A DNA stretch of 5,900 bases from Xanthobacteraceae bacterium. Its GTDB lineage: Bacteria; Pseudomonadota; Alphaproteobacteria; Rhizobiales; Xanthobacteraceae. Made by a program: the position numbers and the translations under genes. Position 1 is the first letter of the stretch, and each line of letters begins with the position of its first letter. Location of the stretch: the NCBI GenBank assembly GCA_030037185.1, contig JASHRR010001453.1:1-5900 (forward strand), given 5' to 3'. The notes below the pieces were generated by a model. That model was not told where the DNA came from. It saw nothing but the letters and a program-made list of their open reading frames with translations, and made no database searches. Shown here piece after piece: positions 5,610-5,900 of the stretch.

Positions 5610-5900
5610 TCAGAAATCCGGCTTGTCGGCGTGCGGAATCGGCTCCACATCGTAGTTGAAAAAGGCGGCATTGTTTTCGGCGCAGACTTCCTCGCCCAAA
5701 GGGCCTTGTTCGACGCGTCGGTAACGCTGGAACGCGGTCCACGGCGTCGTGAAGGCGCCGGGGTCCTCGACATAGGCAATCGCTTCCAGCGCTTTTCCGT
5801 CCTCGATGATGCGGTAGCGCTCGACGACATGCAGCTGGTCGGTGTGCGGCGTGCGATAACTATCGACGAAGGTCCTGGTGGTGAGCCCGATCGTGTCCAC
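5610..5900 (-). CDS. Second GHWEGDTLVxD-family secreted protein, C-terminal part (5' end outside the window)
   Basis: These are the last 96 codons of a gene that runs off the right edge; the stop is TGA at 5610-5612. The first visible codon is GTG, read here as internal Val of the expected ...L-V-V-D-T-I-G motif, so it is not a start. Family features follow: T-P-H-T-D-Q-L-H-V-V-E-R-Y, V-E-D-P-G-A-F-T-T-P-W-T-A, V-C-A-E-N-N, and a C-terminal H-A-D-K-P-D-F. The same landmarks occur in the protein at 1697-2890 (L-H-L-V-E-R-W, I-E-D-P, R-P-W-T, C-I-E-G-N), so the two are distant paralogues. This one ends about 18 residues after C-x-E-x-N, whereas the other continues for 44. Function is unknown; a signal peptide would be expected in the missing part. 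Confidence 0.88.
   Translation of the reverse strand: MDTIGLTTRTFVDSYRTPHTDQLHVVERYRIIEDGKALEAIAYVEDPGAFTTPWTAFQRYRRVEQGPLGEEVCAENNAAFFNYDVEPIPHADKPDF

Overview
The window comes from a high-GC bacterial chromosome. Its protein families and GC-rich third codon positions suggest an alphaproteobacterium of the Hyphomicrobiales, perhaps Bradyrhizobium-like. That placement rests on family recognition, not on a marker gene.

Layout. Positions 1-1019 (+) hold the 3' two thirds of a family-5 ABC-transporter substrate-binding protein; its start lies left of the window. It converges on a complete secreted protein at 1697-2890 (-) of the W-G-x-P-D-L-Q-G / G-H-W-E-G-D-T-L-V-x-D family, whose function I do not know. 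The 677 bases between them carry only an inverted repeat just past the first stop codon. Upstream of the secreted-protein gene is a perfect 16-bp palindrome, a candidate operator. A long, poorly coding stretch follows (about 3000-3955) with one doubtful ORF at 3427-3861.

Positions 3956-4633 (+) form a compact two-gene unit: a sigma70-type promoter, a 53-residue ribbon-helix-helix (RHH) protein, and, overlapping it by the four bases GTGA, a single-pass membrane protein of about 150 residues. Two near-identical 16-bp dyad sites lie 33 bp apart, one inside the promoter spacer and one in the transcribed leader. They look like autoregulatory operators and are the clearest regulatory signal here. 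The same geometry argues that translation starts at GTG 4017 and not at the upstream ATG 3984, which overlaps the -10 box.

Positions 4634-5609 hold no recognisable gene but contain a cluster of palindromes and a C(UUCG)G hairpin. At 5610-5900 (-) is the C-terminal part of a second, diverged member of the secreted-protein family; its 5' end lies right of the window.

How the genes relate. The two GDTLVxD-family genes share a strand but are over 2.7 kb apart and are probably transcribed separately. The RHH/membrane-protein pair is the only evident operon. No mobile element, tRNA, rRNA or CRISPR array was seen.
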